Part shown: one piece after another, positions 27,390 through 35,867 of the stretch
How positions within the stretch are numbered: position 1 is the first letter of the stretch
How the letters are laid out: the number at the start of each line of letters is the position of its first letter
Source: Aquabacter sp040755535
GTDB taxonomy: Bacteria; Pseudomonadota; Alphaproteobacteria; Rhizobiales; Xanthobacteraceae
Assembly (NCBI GenBank): GCA_040755535.1
Contig: JBFMAV010000008.1
Location: 32,065-96,064 of the forward strand
Reading direction: 5' to 3'
DNA length: 64,000 nt
The notes under the pieces: generated by a model
What the model was told of the DNA's origin: nothing
Databases searched by the model: none
Seen by the model: only the letters and a program-made list of their open reading frames with translations
Translations under genes and position numbers: made by a program

Positions 27390-27514
27390 TGTTCCATTCC
27401 CCCCAGGTCGCTGCTTGTAGACAGCAAGATCGAATCCGGAGCGAATATAGCTGGCGCGAGGGGCAAGACTAGGCACTGGTCAGCGACACGGCCAAAAAAC
27501 GCCAGTGTCCAGGA

Positions 27515-27552
27515 AAATAGTAGACGTGAGCCGGCCACATTCGGCTCACGTC
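27515..27552 (-). terminator. Rho-independent terminator of thrS
   Basis: Perfect 11-bp arms GACGTGAGCCG / CGGCTCACGTC (27523-27533 and 27542-27552) with 8-nt loop, 12 bp beyond the thrS stop. On the minus strand the stem is followed by TACTATTTTCC, a moderate U tract. Confidence 0.75.
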
Positions 27553-27564
27553 CAAGATTGTACG

Positions 27565-29526
27565 TCAGCCGGCCTTGCGGCGGACGTCGGGCGCCGTGGC
27601 TTCAGCCGCCAGCAACGCCAGTGCCTCGTCCAAGCCCATGACGGTCTGATCGTTGGAGCCGAGGCGGCGGATGGAGACGGTGCGCTCGGCGGCTTCCTTG
27701 CGGCCCGCCACGAGCAGCACCGGCACTTTGGCCAGCGAATGCTCGCGGACCTTGTAGTTGATTTTTTCGTTGCGCAGATCGAGGTCCGCCCGCAGGTCCA
27801 GCGCCTTCGCCGCCGCCGCCACCTCGGCGGCATAGTCGTCCGCATCCGAGGTGATGGTGGTCACCACGATCTGGGTCGGCGCGAGCCAGAGCGGGAAGTG
27901 CCCGGCGAAATGTTCGATGAGAATGCCGGTAAAGCGTTCCATCGATCCGCAAATGGCGCGGTGGATCATCACCGGCGTCTTCTTGCCGCCGTCCGCGTCC
28001 ACGTAGAAGGCGCCGAAGCGTTCCGGCAGGTTGAAGTCCACCTGCGTGGTCCCGCATTGCCACTCGCGGCCAATGGCGTCGGAAAGGGTATATTCGAACT
28101 TCGGACCGTAGAAGGCGCCTTCGCCGGGCAGGATGCCGGTCTTGATCTTGCCGCCCGACTGCTCCTCGATCTGCGCCAGGACCCGCGTCATCACCTCTTC
28201 CGCATGGTCCCAGACCGCGTCCGAGCCGACCCGCTTCTCGGGCCGCGTGGAGAGCTTCACCACGATGTTCTCGAAGCCGAAATCCGCATAGGTGGAGAGG
28301 ATGAGATCATTGATCTTCAGGCACTCGGCCGCCATCTGCTCTTCGGTGCAGAAGATATGGGCATCGTCCTGGGTGAAGCCGCGCACGCGCATGAGCCCGT
28401 GGAGCGCACCCGAAGGCTCGTAGCGGTGCACCGCGCCGAATTCAGCGAGGCGCAGCGGCAAATCGCGATACGACTTCAGGCCGTGCTTGAAGATCTGCAC
28501 GTGGCCGGGACAGTTCATGGGTTTCAGCGCGAACACGCGCTCGTCGTCGGTCTCATCGCCCGCCGACTGCACCTTGAACATGTTCTCCTTGTACCAGCCC
28601 CAATGGCCCGAGGTCTCCCAGAGCGACTTGTCGAGCACCTGGGGGGCGTTCACCTCGTCATAATCGGCCTTCAGGCGCCGGCGCATGTAAGAGACGAGGC
28701 TCTGGAACAGCGTCCAGCCCTTGGGGTGCCAGAAGACAGTGCCGGGGCCTTCCTCCTGGAAGTGGAAGAGGTCCATCTCCCGTCCGAGGCGCCGGTGGTC
28801 GCGCTTCTCGGCTTCCTCCAGCCGGTGCAGATAGGCATCCAGCGCCGCCTGGTCGTGCCAGGCGGTGCCATAGATGCGCGTCAGCATGGGATTGTTGCTG
28901 TCGCCGCGCCAATAAGCGCCTGCCACCTTCATGAGCTTGAAGGCGGTGCCGATCTTGCCCGTGGAGGGCATGTGCGGGCCGCGGCACAGGTCGAACCACT
29001 CGCCCTGCTTGTAGATTTTGACGTCCTGATCCTCGGGGATCGCGTCCACCAACTCCACCTTGAACGCCTCGCCCTTCAGGGCGAAGACGTTCTTCGCCTC
29101 ATTCCGGCTCCACACTTCCTTGGTGAAGGGTCGGTCGCGGGCGATGATCTCCTTCATCTTCGCTTCGATCTTCGGCAGATCGTCAGTGGTAAAAGGCTCG
29201 TTGCGGGCGAAGTCGTAATAAAAGCCGTTCTCGATCACCGGGCCGATGGTGACCTGGGTGCCCGGATAAAGATCCTGCACCGCTTCAGCCAGCACATGGG
29301 CGGCGTCGTGGCGGATGAGTTCCAGGGCGCGCGGATCGTCGCGGGTGACGATCTCGAGGCGCGCATCCTTGGTGATGGGCTCGGCAAGGTCCGCCAGTTC
29401 CCCATCGAGGGTCACGGCGACCGCCTTCTTGGCCAGTGATTTCGAGATGGCGGCTGCGATGTCCGCGCCGCTCGTTCCCTCGGCATAGTCACGCACGGCG
29501 CCGTCGGGAAAAGTGAGGTGGATCAT
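27565..29526 (-). CDS. thrS: Threonyl-tRNA synthetase
   Basis: 653 residues. TGS domain at 1-60 (starting IHLTFPDGAVRDYAEGTS), editing domain with the zinc-type HDAAHVLAEAV, class II core with MNCPGHVQIF, motif 2 around RYEPSGALHGLMRVRGFTQDDAHIFC, and C-terminal anticodon-binding domain ending before the hairpin. Charges tRNA-Thr and edits serine. The ATG at 29526 has GGAG seven bases upstream; an ATG six codons earlier is less likely. Monocistronic with its own terminator; a leader hairpin lies just upstream. Confidence 0.97.
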   Translation of the reverse strand: MIHLTFPDGAVRDYAEGTSGADIAAAISKSLAKKAVAVTLDGELADLAEPITKDARLEIVTRDDPRALELIRHDAAHVLAEAVQDLYPGTQVTIGPVIENGFYYDFARNEPFTTDDLPKIEAKMKEIIARDRPFTKEVWSRNEAKNVFALKGEAFKVELVDAIPEDQDVKIYKQGEWFDLCRGPHMPSTGKIGTAFKLMKVAGAYWRGDSNNPMLTRIYGTAWHDQAALDAYLHRLEEAEKRDHRRLGREMDLFHFQEEGPGTVFWHPKGWTLFQSLVSYMRRRLKADYDEVNAPQVLDKSLWETSGHWGWYKENMFKVQSAGDETDDERVFALKPMNCPGHVQIFKHGLKSYRDLPLRLAEFGAVHRYEPSGALHGLMRVRGFTQDDAHIFCTEEQMAAECLKINDLILSTYADFGFENIVVKLSTRPEKRVGSDAVWDHAEEVMTRVLAQIEEQSGGKIKTGILPGEGAFYGPKFEYTLSDAIGREWQCGTTQVDFNLPERFGAFYVDADGGKKTPVMIHRAICGSMERFTGILIEHFAGHFPLWLAPTQIVVTTITSDADDYAAEVAAAAKALDLRADLDLRNEKINYKVREHSLAKVPVLLVAGRKEAAERTVSIRRLGSNDQTVMGLDEALALLAAEATAPDVRRKAG

Positions 29527-29542
29527 GATGTTTCTCCGGCCC

Positions 29543-29569
29543 ACTCCTGCGTACCACGCAGGTAGGCGT
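29543..29569 (-). promoter_or_regulatory. Leader hairpin upstream of thrS
   Basis: Seven-base arms CCTGCGT/ACGCAGG (29546-29552 and 29556-29562) with 3-nt loop, extended by outer CAC/GTG after a bulge, about 20 nt before the thrS start. E. coli thrS is autoregulated by tRNA-like leader hairpins; whether this is analogous is speculation. No T-box features were recognised. Confidence 0.3.
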
Positions 29570-29659
29570 GTTGATTGACGGGCCTGATTTAGGCCGCCGG
29601 GCCGGGCAGGTAAAGGCGCCGGCTCGCGCGGGGCTTGCGCGAGCCGGCCGCAACCCGTC

Positions 29660-30892
29660 TTAGGGCTTGGCCGCGAAGGGCAGGTCCGCGCAATTGGACG
29701 CTATCGGCTGTCCGGCGAAGCGGGCCTTGAGAAAGGCGCGCGCTTCCACCGCGCCACTCTCCAGAACGCCATCATGGTCGCTGCCCGCCAACGCCCGGTA
29801 GGTCACACTGTTGGCCTTCTTGCAGAGATCCCGCGCCAGGGCATCGGTGTCCTGGGGCCGAACGGTCACGTCGGCGGTGCCCTGGATCATAAGCGTTGGA
29901 ACGGGAATGGACAGGCCGCCCGGCTCATTCTGCTGCGCCATCGCGAGGAATGAGTCCAGCACCGGCTGTGCAAGGAACTGGTCCTTGGCGATCGCGGTGG
30001 ACCAATAGCCCTCGGTGAGCGCCTTCGTCATGCAGCCGTTCTTCAGGTCCGGCAGATGGGAGATGGCCTTCGGGGTGAGGATCTGGGCAAGATCGATGGA
30101 CGGATCGGTGGTGGAATAGGACGTCAGCACATACAGGACGTAGGGGAGCGCCAGTTCCACTTTGTCCGAGGCGCGGACGGCGGCAAGGCGCGCGGCCACA
30201 TGCGATCCCGGGGCGAAGGCGATGTTGCCCACAAGGTCCAGTTCCGGGGCATAGGCGGCCCCCGTCGCTGCCGCGAACAAATCCGCCTGGCCACCCTGGC
30301 TATGGCCGATCACGGCATATTTCGCACCGATTTCCGGCTCGATCGCGCGCGCCGCGCGCACCATGTCCAACGCGTTCTTGGCATTTGGAACGCCCTGGAA
30401 GAAGGGATGGAACCCGGCGACACCAAGCCCTTGATAATCCGTCGCCACCACGGCGATGCCTTGCGCCACCAGGCCGTCGAGGAAGGCGGCATAGGCCTTC
30501 ACATAGGGGTGTTCCGGGCCATTGGGCGTGTCCAGCGACGGGCCGCACATGGCCGCGAGACCCACAGTGCCGTGGGTGAACGTCACCAGCGGCCAGCCTC
30601 CTTCGGGCGCCCTTCCTTTGGGGATCGAGATGGTTCCCGATACCGCAACAGGCTGCCCCTTCGGGTCCTGCGAGCGATACATCACCAGGAGATTGCGCTC
30701 CGCGCTCGGCAGGGCGAGTGTTCCCATGAGCTTGCGGACCTGCAGGGGCGTGCCCGCATCGGCCGCCGGAAGAGGAGACGGCGGAACATAGAAGGCATCG
30801 CCGGCCGGTCCCTGCGGAACCGCGGGCGCGGCCACGGCGCTCACCGGCACGATCAGGAGAGCGAGCGCCAGAAGTCCGTCATGCGCCTTCAT
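29660..30892 (-). CDS. Secreted alpha/beta hydrolase (LIP-type secretory lipase/esterase)
   Basis: 410 residues from ATG 30892 with GAGGGG site. Signal peptide 1-22 (LLALALLIVPVSAVAA). Core: FTHGTVG (oxyanion region), nucleophile elbow GHSQGGQ, later LMIQGTADVTVRPQD (acid) and AGSDHDGVLE (His). The fold and spacing match secretory lipase/prolyl-esterase-like proteins that hydrolyse esters in the periplasm or outside. yidD lies 70 bp upstream on the same strand; probably independent functions. An open frame upstream to 31144 overlaps yidD and is not credible. Confidence 0.85.
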   Translation of the reverse strand: MKAHDGLLALALLIVPVSAVAAPAVPQGPAGDAFYVPPSPLPAADAGTPLQVRKLMGTLALPSAERNLLVMYRSQDPKGQPVAVSGTISIPKGRAPEGGWPLVTFTHGTVGLAAMCGPSLDTPNGPEHPYVKAYAAFLDGLVAQGIAVVATDYQGLGVAGFHPFFQGVPNAKNALDMVRAARAIEPEIGAKYAVIGHSQGGQADLFAAATGAAYAPELDLVGNIAFAPGSHVAARLAAVRASDKVELALPYVLYVLTSYSTTDPSIDLAQILTPKAISHLPDLKNGCMTKALTEGYWSTAIAKDQFLAQPVLDSFLAMAQQNEPGGLSIPVPTLMIQGTADVTVRPQDTDALARDLCKKANSVTYRALAGSDHDGVLESGAVEARAFLKARFAGQPIASNCADLPFAAKP

Positions 30893-30962
30893 GTGAAACC
30901 CCTCGGTGAGGACGACAGCGTCATCAGCATAGATCAAGCTATATGACACCGCGTGGTGCGCG

Positions 30963-31316
30963 TCAGGCCTTTGGCCCCGTCCAATCACCATAGCGCCAGG
31001 GGCGGTCCCACCGCCCGCCGGCGGGTTTCCGGTCCGGCACGGGGTCAAAGCCGTTGCCGCCCCAGGGATGGCAGCGACAGATGCGGGCGGCCGCCATCCA
31101 GCCGCCGGCCCACGCGCCGTGGCGCGCAATGGCCGTGTCGGCATATTCCGAGCAGGTGGGCAAATAGCGGCACTGGCGGCCCATCACGGAGGAGAGCGTA
31201 TAGCGATAGACCAGAATGGGCGCGCGCAGCAGCAGACGCGGGAGCCGCGCCCAGCGGGACCGCAGGCGCGAGGTCTCTTGCGGGGCCGGCTCGAAGAATG
31301 CCATCACCGAGCGCAT
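30963..31316 (-). CDS. yidD: Membrane protein insertion efficiency factor YidD
   Basis: 117 residues from ATG 31316; ATG 31304 is an alternative and neither has a clear site. Conserved motif CRYLPTCSEYADTAIARHG and RCHPWGGNGFDPVPD define YidD, a membrane-associated helper of YidC insertase. In many genomes yidD sits between rnpA and yidC; here it stands alone, as in other Rhizobiales. The C-terminal tail (about 15 residues, Trp/Arg-rich) is a common variable end. Divergent from the PAP2 gene with only 26 bp between starts. Confidence 0.92.
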   Translation of the reverse strand: MRSVMAFFEPAPQETSRLRSRWARLPRLLLRAPILVYRYTLSSVMGRQCRYLPTCSEYADTAIARHGAWAGGWMAAARICRCHPWGGNGFDPVPDRKPAGGRWDRPWRYGDWTGPKA

Positions 31317-31342
31317 GCCATTTTTGGCGGGGGGCTCCTCAT

Positions 31343-32116
31343 ATGGTTCGCGCGGCATTCGCCTTTGTCGTCCTCATTCTGTCCCAGACCCTGGCCTGGG
31401 CGGATGATCCTTATTATATCGGCCCGGCCGATATCGACCTCACCAAGATCATCGCCCCGGCTCCCGCCCCGGATTCGGCCATCACCCGGGAGGATGTGCG
31501 TGTGCTCCTGGACCTCCAGGCGGTGCGCACCCCGGAACTGGTGGCGATGGTCAATGCCGACGTCGATCGCAGCCCCACCCGTTTCTCCGAGGCGGCCGGC
31601 GTTGAACTTTCGCCGGAAAAGACGCCGCTGGCGATGGCCTTCCTGTCCCGAGTGTCCGCCGACGCGACCACTATCATCCTCAGCGCAAAGGCGCATTGGG
31701 GTCGCATCCGACCCTATGCGGCGTTTTCCGAGGTGAAACTGGTGGTGCCGCCGGAAGCCACCTTTTCCTATCCGTCCGGTCATTCGGCGTTCGGGATCGA
31801 AATGGCCATTCTGCTCGCGCAGATGCTGCCGGAGCGCGCGCAGATCCTGTTCGACCGCGGCATCCAATTCGGTTTCGAGCGGGCTCTGGCCGGCGTGCAT
31901 TATCCCAGCGACGTCGAGGCAGGTCGATTGTCCGGAACCGCGATCATCGCCGTGATGATGCGTAGCCCCAAATTCCAGTCGGACTTCGCGGCGGCGCGGG
32001 CGGAGATTCGCGCCTTGGCGGGCCTTGCGCCGCTTGGATCGGCGGATGTGCCGCACGTGACGGGTCCGTCCCTGGTCCCCGCCATGCCTGCACCCACCCC
32101 CTCACCGGCCCGCTGA
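31343..32116 (+). CDS. Secreted class A acid phosphatase-like PAP2 protein
   Basis: 257 residues. Signal peptide 1-20 (FVVLILSQTLAWA). The three PAP2 signatures are intact: Lys116 ... Arg-Pro near 123-124 (KAHWGRIRP), PSGH 144-147, and Arg180 ... His186xxxAsp190 (RALAGVHYPSD). Class A nonspecific acid phosphatases act in the periplasm on phosphomonoesters. The Ala-Pro-rich tail after residue 235 overlaps the 3' end of the convergent NifU-like gene by 15 bp. Confidence 0.88.
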   Translation: MVRAAFAFVVLILSQTLAWADDPYYIGPADIDLTKIIAPAPAPDSAITREDVRVLLDLQAVRTPELVAMVNADVDRSPTRFSEAAGVELSPEKTPLAMAFLSRVSADATTIILSAKAHWGRIRPYAAFSEVKLVVPPEATFSYPSGHSAFGIEMAILLAQMLPERAQILFDRGIQFGFERALAGVHYPSDVEAGRLSGTAIIAVMMRSPKFQSDFAAARAEIRALAGLAPLGSADVPHVTGPSLVPAMPAPTPSPAR

Positions 32117-32578
32117 ACCCGCCTCCACCTGCAGGGGGCACGCGTGGGCGCGGTGGGCTTCAATCTGGTCCAAGGCGTCCACGACCGCGTCGAAGGTGAG
32201 AAGCGTGGAGGCGTGGCGCGCCTTGTAGTCGCGCACCGGTTCAAGGATGGCGAGGTCCGCCCACCGTCCCTGGGGCGGCGCGCCATTCTCCTTCAGCATC
32301 CGGCGCATCTCCTCGCGTACGACCCGCAACTCTTCAGCTGTCGAGCCCACCACCAGATGCGCCATGATGGAGGAGGACGCCTGGCCCAATGCGCAGGCGC
32401 GCACATCATGGGCAAAATCGCTGACCCGCCCATCCTCCATGCTGAGGTCGACCGTCACCGTGGAGCCGCACAGCCGCGAATGGGCGGTCGCGGTCGCCTG
32501 CGGCGCCGCGAGGCGGCCGATGCGGGGAATGTCTGCCGCGAAAGCGAGGATACGGGCGTTGTAGACGTCATTGATCAT
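32102..32578 (-). CDS. NifU/IscU-like iron-sulfur scaffold homologue lacking the third cysteine
   Basis: 158 residues. IscU-type core with LCGST (Cys37) and ACALGQ (Cys62). The position of the third ligand, normally HCS in IscU, reads RHAS here, so Ala123 replaces the cysteine. A C-terminal CPLQVE stretch offers another cysteine (147) outside the fold. Family members assemble Fe-S clusters from IscS/SufS sulfur. With one ligand lost, a changed role is possible. Genes of this type are, as I recall, often found beside folE in alphaproteobacteria. An open frame back to 32665 has no homology. Confidence 0.82.
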   Translation of the reverse strand: MINDVYNARILAFAADIPRIGRLAAPQATATAHSRLCGSTVTVDLSMEDGRVSDFAHDVRACALGQASSSIMAHLVVGSTAEELRVVREEMRRMLKENGAPPQGRWADLAILEPVRDYKARHASTLLTFDAVVDALDQIEAHRAHACPLQVEAGSAGR

Positions 32579-32824
32579 GCGCGTAGATCCCGGCCGGCGC
32601 TCCGGCGAGGAGGCGCGCCATGCGTCCCAATCTCCGGTGCTCGGCCATTCCTGCATTTGCCGCAACCTATCCCGTTCTTATATAAGGAGCCTCGACGGTG
32701 GCAAAAGAGCCGCCGAGGACGTTCCCAAAGGCTTGATTGGTGAGCGGCGTGCATTGGTCCGCCGCTTCCTGCGGGGCGCGGCCAGATCAGGCCGCGCGCA
32801 GCGAAGCCGACACCGGTGACACTC

Positions 32825-32840
32825 CCCGCCACGTGGCGGG
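32825..32840. promoter_or_regulatory. 16-bp perfect palindrome in the folE leader
   Basis: CCCGCCACGTGGCGGG, fully self-complementary, ending 16 bp before the folE ATG and just upstream of its GGAG site. As RNA it would form a 6-bp GC stem with ACGU loop next to the ribosome-binding site; as DNA it could be an operator. No known factor was matched. Confidence 0.5.
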
Positions 32841-32856
32841 TCGGACGGAGTTGGTC

Positions 32857-33501
32857 ATGGACGCGGTCGTGACGAGTTTGAAGGTGAACCTGCCGGCGGG
32901 GGAGCCGGAAATGGACGGGAAGGCGCCGGTGGTCCGCCCGAGCCGGGAGGAGGCGGAAGCCGCCGTCCGCACCTTGATCGCCTATATCGGCGAGGATGCG
33001 ACCCGCGAGGGGCTTGAAGATACGCCGCGCCGGGTAATCCGCGCCTATGATGAACTTTACGCGGGCTATGGGCACGATGCCGAGGAAATCCTCGGGCGAA
33101 CCTTTGGCGAAATCGGGACGTTCGACGATTTCGTCCTGCTGCGCGATATCCCCTTCTATTCCCATTGCGAACACCACATGGTGCCGTTCGTGGGCAAGGC
33201 GCATGTGGCCTATTTCCCGGTGGATCGCGTGGTGGGCCTCTCCAAGATCGCGCGGGTGGTGGACGTCTATGCCCGCCGCCTGCAGACCCAGGAGCATCTC
33301 ACGTCCCAGATCGTGCGCGCGCTCGACGACACGCTGAAGCCGCGCGGCATCGCCTTGATGATCGAGGCGGAGCATATGTGCATGTCCATGCGCGGCATCG
33401 CGAAAGCGGGCGTCACCACCGTCACCAGCCAGTTCACGGGCGCGTTCCGCGACGATCCCGCCGAGCAGGTGCGTTTCATCACCATGGTGCGCGGCCGCTG
33501 A
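32857..33501 (+). CDS. folE: GTP cyclohydrolase I (type IA)
   Basis: 214 residues from ATG 32857 with GGAG six bases upstream. Zinc ligands Cys104 and His107 (HCEHH) and Cys175 (EHMCMSMRG), with LSKIARVVDVYARR and the usual QFTGAFRDD. Converts GTP to 7,8-dihydroneopterin triphosphate, first step of folate and, in some bacteria, queuosine synthesis. hisI starts 23 bp downstream, a pairing common in alphaproteobacteria. An open extension upstream to 32737 contains the palindrome and no homology. Confidence 0.96.
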   Translation: MDAVVTSLKVNLPAGEPEMDGKAPVVRPSREEAEAAVRTLIAYIGEDATREGLEDTPRRVIRAYDELYAGYGHDAEEILGRTFGEIGTFDDFVLLRDIPFYSHCEHHMVPFVGKAHVAYFPVDRVVGLSKIARVVDVYARRLQTQEHLTSQIVRALDDTLKPRGIALMIEAEHMCMSMRGIAKAGVTTVTSQFTGAFRDDPAEQVRFITMVRGR

Positions 33502-33524
33502 TCCGCGCCATCGGGGCAAAAATC

Positions 33525-33986
33525 ATGAGTCATCCCAATCCCTTCGGGACGAGCGCGGACGTGCGCGAGTTGGAAGAGGGCGCGCGTCTCGCGCCGCGCT
33601 TCGACGCCTCCGGTCTCGTGACGGCCATCGCCCAGGACGCTGCCACCGGCGAGGTGCTGATGCTCGCCCATATGAATGCGGAGGCCCTGGCCCTCACCAT
33701 CGAGACCGGCGAGGCGCATTATTACAGCCGCTCCCGCAAGGCCCTGTGGAAAAAAGGGGAAAGCTCCGGTCAGACGCAGAAGGTTGTCGATCTTCTCGTG
33801 GATTGCGACCAGGACGCGGTGCTTCTGAAGGTCGAGATGGGTGGCACCGGCGCCGCGTGTCACACGGGACGGCGGTCCTGCTTCTATCGCCGCGCAACGC
33901 TTGGAGCCCCTGCTGCCGCCGCCCGGCTCGCCTTTACGGGGGACACACCGCGCTTTGATCCTGCGCAGGTTTACGGCAAAGGCTGA
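33525..33986 (+). CDS. hisI: Phosphoribosyl-AMP cyclohydrolase
   Basis: 153 residues. Conserved AHMNAEAL, SRSRKALWKKGESSGQ, DCDQDAVLLKVE (Asp-x-Asp magnesium site with the zinc cysteine) and CHTGRRSCFYR (further zinc cysteines). Opens the purine ring of PR-AMP in histidine synthesis, third step. Monofunctional form, without the HisE domain. Second gene after folE; presumably cotranscribed. Confidence 0.95.
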   Translation: MSHPNPFGTSADVRELEEGARLAPRFDASGLVTAIAQDAATGEVLMLAHMNAEALALTIETGEAHYYSRSRKALWKKGESSGQTQKVVDLLVDCDQDAVLLKVEMGGTGAACHTGRRSCFYRRATLGAPAAAARLAFTGDTPRFDPAQVYGKG

Positions 33987-34090
33987 GACCGGCGCCGTAG
34001 CCACGCTTCCGTCACCATGAACGGGCAGTTTCCCGTCCCAACGTGCTCGTCGTGTTCACACGGCGAGCAACAGGCGGCTGGAGTGCGGTC

Positions 34091-35128
34091 ATGGTGCAGG
34101 TGTTTCCCTTCTTCGGTCGGCCGCCAGACCTCTCCGGCAGCGGGCGTTCGGATGGTCCAGAAGCCGACCGCCCCTCCGTCGCGCCAGAGGTATCAGGAAG
34201 CCATCAACCAAGTGTCGCCCTGGCACTGGGCGGCGGTGCTGCGCGCGGATTTGCCCATATCGGGGTGCTGCGCGTCCTGGAGCGCCACGGCATCCGTCCC
34301 AGCATCCTCGCCGGCACCTCCATCGGCGCAGTGGTGGGCGGCCTGTGGGCCGCCGGAAAGCTCCCCGCCCTCGAAGACTGGGCGCTTCACCTCACCAAGC
34401 GGGGACTCCTGCGCTACATCGACCCCGTTCTCGGCGGGCCCGGCTTGATTAGCGGACGGCGCCTGTTCGATCGGCTGAGCCGAGAACTGGACGGCATTGA
34501 AATCGAGCAGCTTCCGGTAACCTTCGGGGCCATCGCCACCGAATTGGGAACGGGGCACGAGATCTGGCTCACCCGCGGGAATCTCTCAGAAGCGATCCAT
34601 GCTTCTTATTGCCTGCCCGGTATTTTCACACCCTCGCGCGTGTCGGGTCGATGGCTGATGGACGGCGCGTTGGTCAATCCCATTCCGGTGTCGACTGCCC
34701 GTGCACTCGGTGGCCGTGTCGTCATCGCGGTCAATCTCAATGCGGAAGTGTTCGGGCGCGGAACCGTCATCCAGGACCATGGCGGACCGTTGCTGGAGGA
34801 GGAACCCGTCCTGGCCGTGCGCAAGCGCGCCGGCCTATCCCGCATGCTGCGCCCGGATCGTCTCCTGCGCGGCACGCCATTGGTGGGGGGGGCATCGGAT
34901 GGACCGCGTGCCTTGTCGGCGGTGATGATCGACGCCTTCAACGTCATGCAGGATCGCATCGCGCGCTCTCGCCTTGCGGGCGATCCGCCGGACATCATGA
35001 TCTCTCCCAAGCTCGGGAAGATCGGACTGTTCGATTTCCACCGGGCGCGCGAAGCCATAGAGGCGGGCGAAGAGGCGACCGAACGCGTCATGGAGGATCT
35101 CACCGCCTCCATCGCCGCGCTCGGATAG
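34091..35128 (+). CDS. Patatin-like phospholipase (RssA-type)
   Basis: 345 residues from ATG 34091 with GGAG upstream. Oxyanion loop GGGAARGFAHIGV (47-59), nucleophile GTSIGA with Ser77, and catalytic Asp191 in MDGALVNP. Residues 1-40 are a variable, probably disordered N-terminus. Serine/aspartate dyad lipid acyl hydrolase, cytoplasmic or membrane-peripheral. Followed by a convergent CBS-domain gene. Confidence 0.92.
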   Translation: MVQVFPFFGRPPDLSGSGRSDGPEADRPSVAPEVSGSHQPSVALALGGGAARGFAHIGVLRVLERHGIRPSILAGTSIGAVVGGLWAAGKLPALEDWALHLTKRGLLRYIDPVLGGPGLISGRRLFDRLSRELDGIEIEQLPVTFGAIATELGTGHEIWLTRGNLSEAIHASYCLPGIFTPSRVSGRWLMDGALVNPIPVSTARALGGRVVIAVNLNAEVFGRGTVIQDHGGPLLEEEPVLAVRKRAGLSRMLRPDRLLRGTPLVGGASDGPRALSAVMIDAFNVMQDRIARSRLAGDPPDIMISPKLGKIGLFDFHRAREAIEAGEEATERVMEDLTASIAALG

Positions 35129-35151
35129 AGCGCCTTTTCGCGCCGCTTGGA

Positions 35152-35583
35152 TCAGGCGGTCATGATGTAGTCGCGCAGTTCCGCGCTTTCGCGTTCCATT
35201 TCCTCGACGCGGTGCTTCACCACGTCGCCGATCGAGATGATGCCGGTCAGGCGGCCGTTCTCCACCACGGGCACGTGGCGGAAGCGCCCGCGCGTCATGC
35301 GCTCCATGATCACGGAAATTGCGTCATCGGGCGCGCAGGTCACGACCGCGCGCGTCATGACCGAGGAAACCGGCGAGGACAGGACCTCGGTGCCCTTTTC
35401 AGCCAGGATGCGCACGACGTCGCGCTCGGAGAGGATTCCTTCCAGCCGGCGGTCAGAGGACACCGCCACAATGGCGCCGATGCGGTGCTCGGCGAGGCTG
35501 CTCACGGCCTGGGTGAGCGTCGCGTCGGGCGAGATGGTCACCAGCGAAGCGGACTTCTTCTGCAGAAGCAGACGCACAGTCAT
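35152..35583 (-). CDS. Stand-alone CBS-pair protein
   Basis: 143 residues with two CBS motifs: residues about 8-60 (TISPDATLTQAVSSLAEHRIGAI, ILSERDVVR) and 72-130 (CAPDDAISVIMERMTRGRFRHVPVVE, IISIGDVVKH). CBS pairs bind adenylates and act as energy sensors. CGGAGA site seven bases before the ATG. The partner protein is unknown. Confidence 0.92.
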   Translation of the reverse strand: MTVRLLLQKKSASLVTISPDATLTQAVSSLAEHRIGAIVAVSSDRRLEGILSERDVVRILAEKGTEVLSSPVSSVMTRAVVTCAPDDAISVIMERMTRGRFRHVPVVENGRLTGIISIGDVVKHRVEEMERESAELRDYIMTA

Positions 35584-35867
35584 GGCAATGTCTCCGTTCC
35601 CTTGCGGGCCTGTGCGCCGGTTTTTACCCTGGGCTTCCGGCGCCAGCCCTCATGTCTCGCTCCGAAGCTTCAGGCAGAGGCGCCCGCTTCGGGGCCGACT
35701 GCCTCCCGTGCGGCTGATGGTCCGAACCGGTAGGCGGCCGTTATGGCAATGATCCTCCCATCGCGTCCGGGGTGCAACCGCCAAGTGGTGGGGCACGCTC
35801 CGGTCATGCGGGCGCCAAGCGAGCACATGTCCTTCACGCGAACGGGGCTCGATTGCTCGGAAGCCCT

